From: Sthenelais limicola
Taxonomy: Eukaryota; Annelida; Polychaeta; Phyllodocida; Sigalionidae
NCBI GenBank assembly: GCA_942159475.1
Contig: OW804096.1
Span: 130,562,941 to 130,626,940, forward strand
Length of the DNA stretch: 64,000 bases
Direction of reading: 5' to 3'
In this document: positions 58,720-64,000 of the stretch, piece after piece
How positions within the stretch are numbered: the stretch's first letter is position 1
Layout of the letters: each line of letters starts with the position of its first letter
Notes under the pieces: model-generated
Databases searched by the model: none
Seen by the model: only the letters and a program-made list of their open reading frames with translations
What the model was told of the DNA's origin: nothing
Made by a program: the position numbers and the translations under genes

Positions 58720-61700
58720 GCTAATGTCTTTCACGAACAGAAGAAAAGCGGTGATTTAGGCCTATAGAGAACGCTCTTCTGCGATTTGAATTTTCAGAAT
58801 ATACTAGAGATCATGTTTGTGTGACACAGTTATAGACATGCATGCATAATATTCCACTGTTGGAGTATTTGCAACCATAGAAAAAGCAAATGAAATGAAA
58901 CACCGGTCAGAAGGGATTCATACAAAGTTAAAACAATGGGTGTCAATTGCCTATTCGGTGTTTTTCGGTGCAAGGTCGTATATATTATAATAAACACAAT
59001 AGACACTGCTGAAAAAGTACAGGCCAACTAACGAGCTAGTACAAGGGGCGTGATTCTAAGCGAGTGAAACCCAACGAATTAATTGTTTGATTATATATAT
59101 GTCTTTCCTAATCAAAATCGACATATTTAAAAATAAAATAGTTGAATTCTAGTGGTTTAACACTTACAATTAATGATATGCGATAATCTCACTTGAGGTC
59201 CAATGCGTATGATATATAACCAAGTTTAAAGAATATTTCAACACAAAAAATGTGTTCTATACATTCAAGCATAATGGATCGAAAACAGACGCAAATTGCT
59301 GTTTTATCTTTTTAATTCTTCATATCAGCAAAATAAGGCACATTCAGAGGATCTAGCCCACATCCTAATTATAAGCAAGTACTGGATTATACAGTACCAT
59401 ATATACATAAAGATATCCACATTAAGTATACATTTGGTAACAAGTTCAATGCTGATAACTATGATATATCGTGTGTGTGTGTGTGGGGGGGGGGGGGGTA
59501 CATAATAAGGAAATACTCTTATAGATCAGTAAGTACTGGAATGTTTACTACATGATAATGACATTAAAGGCCCTTGCAATAACACCTAAGAAAAATTGAC
59601 AAATACATAATATGCAGCTAGAACATTTCCCTAAAATAAAGTAAACCATTAACTGGCGGAAAAGACCTTAAACTTTGCATTGTTCTATGATTTGAACAAT
59701 TAAACAATGATTAATGCAACACCAATCTACCATAACCCGTGTAAGAATCAATAAAGATTAATTGGAATTAACACACTTGGATAATAAATGATTTTAGAAT
59801 GGTTTTCATACGTTTACCTACAAGATAGCCTTTGTTAACACCAAGACGGAATCGACACATTGTCACCGAGTTTCGTTCACTTTTTTATATGCCATTAGCA
59901 AAGGCAAATATTGAAATATAAACCTTCAGTTTTGATTCTCAATCGCCATTATAAGTATATAGTATGATGCAATAAACAAACACGGGGTGGCACTGGAAGT
60001 GACGGTCTGCAACAACCTGGCAACCACATTCAGGTAGCAGTACATAATATATACACGTTATATCTTTTTGAGAACATATAAGGCTACATCTATAAGTTAG
60101 ACCTCACATGGTCTGTCTCCAATATGAATATTTGTATAATATAATACCCACTTTATTGCACCTCATACAGAATGAGCATACTGTATATAGTTCTTACCTT
60201 ATAATAAGATGAAAAGGTAATTAAGAAATAGGAAGAAAGGATCACGGGCAAGTCAAACACACGGGGGTCTGTATGTTAGTTTTTTAAAAAAAACTTTAAT
60301 TAAACACACGGTATAAATCTTTTACTCATTTCCTCTTAAAGAGTCATTGGCATTTTTAAATGTGGTTCTTATCTGCGATTCCAATATGTTATATTGATTA
60401 ATCCCTCTTGATTATAGATTAGGTTATAATACTATATTTGTTAACACTAAGCGCGTGATAACTAAACACCAATGGGAATGAATTCAATGAATAGGACTTT
60501 GTAATACGATAGATCGTCTACAGAGAAACCTTACAATACCAGACCAGTGGTTTTTATTTTGTGGAAATCAGACGGGACGATTTGGTCTACTGGGAAGTAA
60601 ATTGGACTAAGGAGGTACTAGAACCAAAGCGCTAAGCTTATTGGTAACGAGGAAAAATCGATAAACTTTCAGTTATATGCCACAAAAATGAAGCATTCAA
60701 ACAAAGCGGCAGCGATGGAAGAAATCACATCAGTGCGGAAGGTCCTTTAGGACATGTCTTTACTCGGACACACGTATGGTAGGTACTACAAACAATGGCA
60801 GGTAGGTAATAAATCGCCCCCTAAAACTTGTCCGCGTGAGGAATTATTTAAGGAAATATTTGTGATCTAAACCCATTGTCTTATTTACCATAATTCCTCG
60901 TAAATATAGCCTGAAATTGTGTGATTACAACTGCTATACCAGTAAGACCAGTAGGAAAAGTAGCAATGGCAGACAATGAAACATCCATATCAAAATAAGC
61001 GACTCTCTTTAGTTTTGTGCGCTAAAATTCGCTCTTCGTGATATGTATTTAGGGACGAAAGCCACTACACATCCTATAAACAGGGCTAAAAAAAGAACGA
61101 TAACGGTAGGTTTGTCAAAATACAGATTCGACAACTGCGAATCTGTTATCATTCGTGACAAAACATCGAAGTGACAAATATTTGTATTACACTATAATCA
61201 AACTAACTGCTACTAGACATTTCATGTTTTGACAGCACCTACAGAAACATAGTATTACTTGCAATAAAGCAAGGACATCCTTGGGGAAAAATATTTATCA
61301 AATGCTGGGTCACTCAGTCGGCGGCAGGCCTACTTTTTCGGGTTCACAACCTTGAGTAGAACACTTCAATATGGTTCATACATGGAACATCGGAGACGGC
61401 ATGGTATGTAATCATGAATTGTGAAGGCTTGGAGAAAGCTTTTGTCGAGAATGTAAGACGGAATGTACAATTAAAGGTGAACAGAACAGATCACAGAAAT
61501 AAGATAATATGGAAGAGGTGGGAATTTTTACTACAAAAATAGAAAATTTGTAAGTAATCATAGCAGTAGTCTCCAAGACACAAGGTTTTTGTAAACAGAG
61601 CCAAACTTTCGGAAATATCTTAAATCGAGGACAAAAATTCCATACTTGTAGGAAATAATACTGTAGCCTATGTATGGAATGCATATGTACCCATAAACGA

Positions 61701-64000
61701 AGGTTTTATCAATGCAGATGTCTTCAGTAAAGTCTGAAATATGTATCTATGTTACGAGGAAGACACACAAGAGAAAATGGTATTATTGACACCCTAGATA
61801 TTTCTCAAAAATGATACTTTCCCTAGAAGATTACAAGGATAGGATCTTCATGAGACAAATGGACTTATTTATAAACTGATCCTGAAGACGAAAACATAAC
61901 AAAATTATTAAACAAGGGCAGATGGTATAAAAAGGTAATCTACATTATTTCAGGTCCAATCTTATCCCTATTCACTTATCAATGTTATCCAATAATATAC
62001 ATACCAGTAGTATACGGTATACTTAATCCTGCAGCTGGTACTAAGAGCGTCAAACATAATAGGCTACAGGTAATTCCATGTATTTACTAGGTACCCATCG
62101 AATCGGGACAAGTTTCTGGATAAATCAACATATCGATCTCGTTGCATGTTTTGTTCGAGTTATACAAATCGAAGCAAATTGTACGACTCATTTTCAAATT
62201 GGAACAGAAATGATTGGCACTCATGAGTTGACATCAATATGTAATACACCAGTGGTGTACATACTATATATAATACACGCGACTTTTAAGTCCCTGGCAA
62301 TATATACAATTGACTGCGAGATATCTACAGCATATCTGTACAATATAGGCCTAAACTAGATGCTGAATCGGTCAACGTCCTGCTATCCAATACTACCAGA
62401 AGTTATCTAAGAGTCATAGCCTTCGCTGTTTTAAACAATTCCACCTCTATAAAAACGTTCAGACATGAAGCAACACTAATAAGATTAAAGGGCAACGAAC
62501 GTAAATCGTGGTATTCTGTTCAACTCGGAGAAATAATATTGAAGTACAAACCTTCAATATCTATCGCATATACAACGAGGAAGGTACATATACGTATACT
62601 TCCCTGATAATACATTCTTTCGTACTAAACACGTCATGAATTAAATGATGTCGTCATTGCTTGTATAAATCGTACTAAAGTGCATCTGCAATTCTATCTA
62701 CTTACTAATGATACATACCGAGTATTTTCTTTCATCACATTACGTTATTCTCTGTGTTCATATTAACAAAAAATATTAAGATTTCAATTGGTTTCAGGCC
62801 AAATTCTCATGAACATAAAACAATTAGATTGACATCCACTAGACAGTGCCATTCAGTTGCGTCAATCTACGTGGCTATACTTGGAAGGATCATTTATATG
62901 TTTTCATGAAAGAGTTCGTCCGTCAAAACATTGATAATGGAATGCGTTACTGTAAGCAGGTCTTGTTGCATATAAAATTCAGAAAAGTTTTAATGACATG
63001 ACATGTCAGTGTAAGATCAGATGTATGTCCTATTTGGTGTAAGATTGCCAGTTTATGTTAAGCGTAGATCCTAAATGAATAGCCCGTTTAGTTGATCATA
63101 ATACATATTATATTATATTACACATTTCGCATTTACCGTTTTCTGGCACCAGCAGAGAGGCACTATATACATTTTAATTTGGAATGTATTGAATATCATC
63201 GCATACCGGATTAATAAAAATACATTTGTATAATAATCTTTTTGTGAATATAACTAGTGTTAAAGTTTCCACGAAAAGTCTATTAGGATGTCATACTGCT
63301 CTGAGTCATGTAATGTTTCAAACATCCATTTTCTGATATAAAGAAACCCCTAGTACTCGAGGTCAAACTTGTCATTCACCATTTGATATCACAAACATCG
63401 ACTAATACGGTAACATCAAAATATCGATAGAAAAATAGAAGATTTGTTAATCGCCAACCGGCTAAAATACTCGATACCTATCTTAACCGCTTTTTCTTAG
63501 TTTTTACATTTAAATGCTGGTGACCGCTGTTGATCCCGAACGGTCGTAGATGGTAGATGAAAAATTCTAAATTGTACATGGACTCAATATCCACATAGTG
63601 GAAAGTGATAGCGTAGTCACTTATAGTGTTCGTCCCCTGAAAGTAAATCATAGACAAGAATCATTACCAGCAAACACCATTCGGGCAACATTCATTCTAG
63701 AAGAGAATGAGCGATTTTAACATATCTAAAAGAAAGAGACAGGGACAGAGACAGTATAAAATATTCCCTACATGGGTCAGATTTTCAGAAAATGTACAAT
63801 TGGCAGCTGTACACATTTAGTAAATTGTGCAAAATTAGGCTACAATTTGGTCAATACTAGGTAAATTTGAGTATATATTCGGCATTGCATTGATTCTAGC
63901 AATCTGTTTGGTTAGGATGAACTGAATTTGAACTTGTTTCTGTCTAAAAATTTGGGTTATTTGAGAAGATTGGTGAAGGTGAATTGTACATTTTCTGAAA
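58720..64000. other. Gene-free stretch downstream of the ankyrin gene
   Basis: Short frames only (for example 61412-61684 minus and 62078-62359 plus); none recognised. Further small exons of the ankyrin gene could hide here, but I could not identify one by domain. No RNA gene is evident. Confidence 0.4.
59471..59498 (+). repeat. (GT)n followed by a run of 14 G
   Basis: Seven GT units run directly into fourteen consecutive G residues. Such a homopolymer is length-unstable and prone to sequencing error. Confidence 0.9.

Overview
This is eukaryotic, metazoan DNA: AT-rich, with genes split into short exons by GT-AG introns, tRNA-derived repeats, MITE-like elements and one intact LTR retrotransposon. 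A complete gene for the cilium protein SPAG6 points to an animal with motile cilia or flagella. The overall style, including many TAGGCCTA palindromes, makes me lean towards a marine invertebrate, perhaps an echinoderm or another invertebrate deuterostome. That placement is a guess; the sequence does not decide it.

Layout. From 1 to about 34.3 kb I find no exon I can defend. This stretch holds repeats: tRNA-like sequence, a GATA-type minisatellite, a 250-bp MITE beside a duplicated 259-bp block, a polypurine tract, a 26-bp tandem repeat, a GC-rich block of unknown origin and a diverged duplication near 22 kb. From 34,376 to 40,755 (minus) lies SPAG6, which I rebuilt as nine coding exons encoding 507 residues. 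About 400 bp away and pointing the other way is CISD3 (41,153-45,564, plus), a mitochondrial iron-sulfur protein of 157 residues in three exons. The space between the two starts looks like a shared bidirectional promoter, with an RFX-like half-site and a forkhead site. Both CISD3 introns carry large inverted repeats.

An 8.5-kb Ty3/gypsy-type retrotransposon (46,264-54,738, minus) sits downstream of CISD3. It has ATAC target duplications, LTRs that look identical except for one 17-bp tandem duplication, a tRNA-Leu primer binding site, and intact gag and pol. Three things stand out. Gag starts inside the 5' LTR and reads through the primer binding site. Pol is in the -1 frame behind a textbook slippery heptamer and a predicted H-type pseudoknot. 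Pol also carries an extension of about 590 residues after integrase, with two C2H2 zinc fingers and a PPxY motif. I consider this element the most interesting object in the window.

At 56,200-58,719 (plus) is an ankyrin-repeat gene with three visible exons, all joined in phase 1. Its apparent stop lies inside a strong splice donor, so it may continue. The last 5 kb shows nothing I can support as coding. The host genes do not form a pathway: SPAG6 acts in the axoneme central pair, CISD3 in the mitochondrial matrix, and the ankyrin protein is of unknown role.
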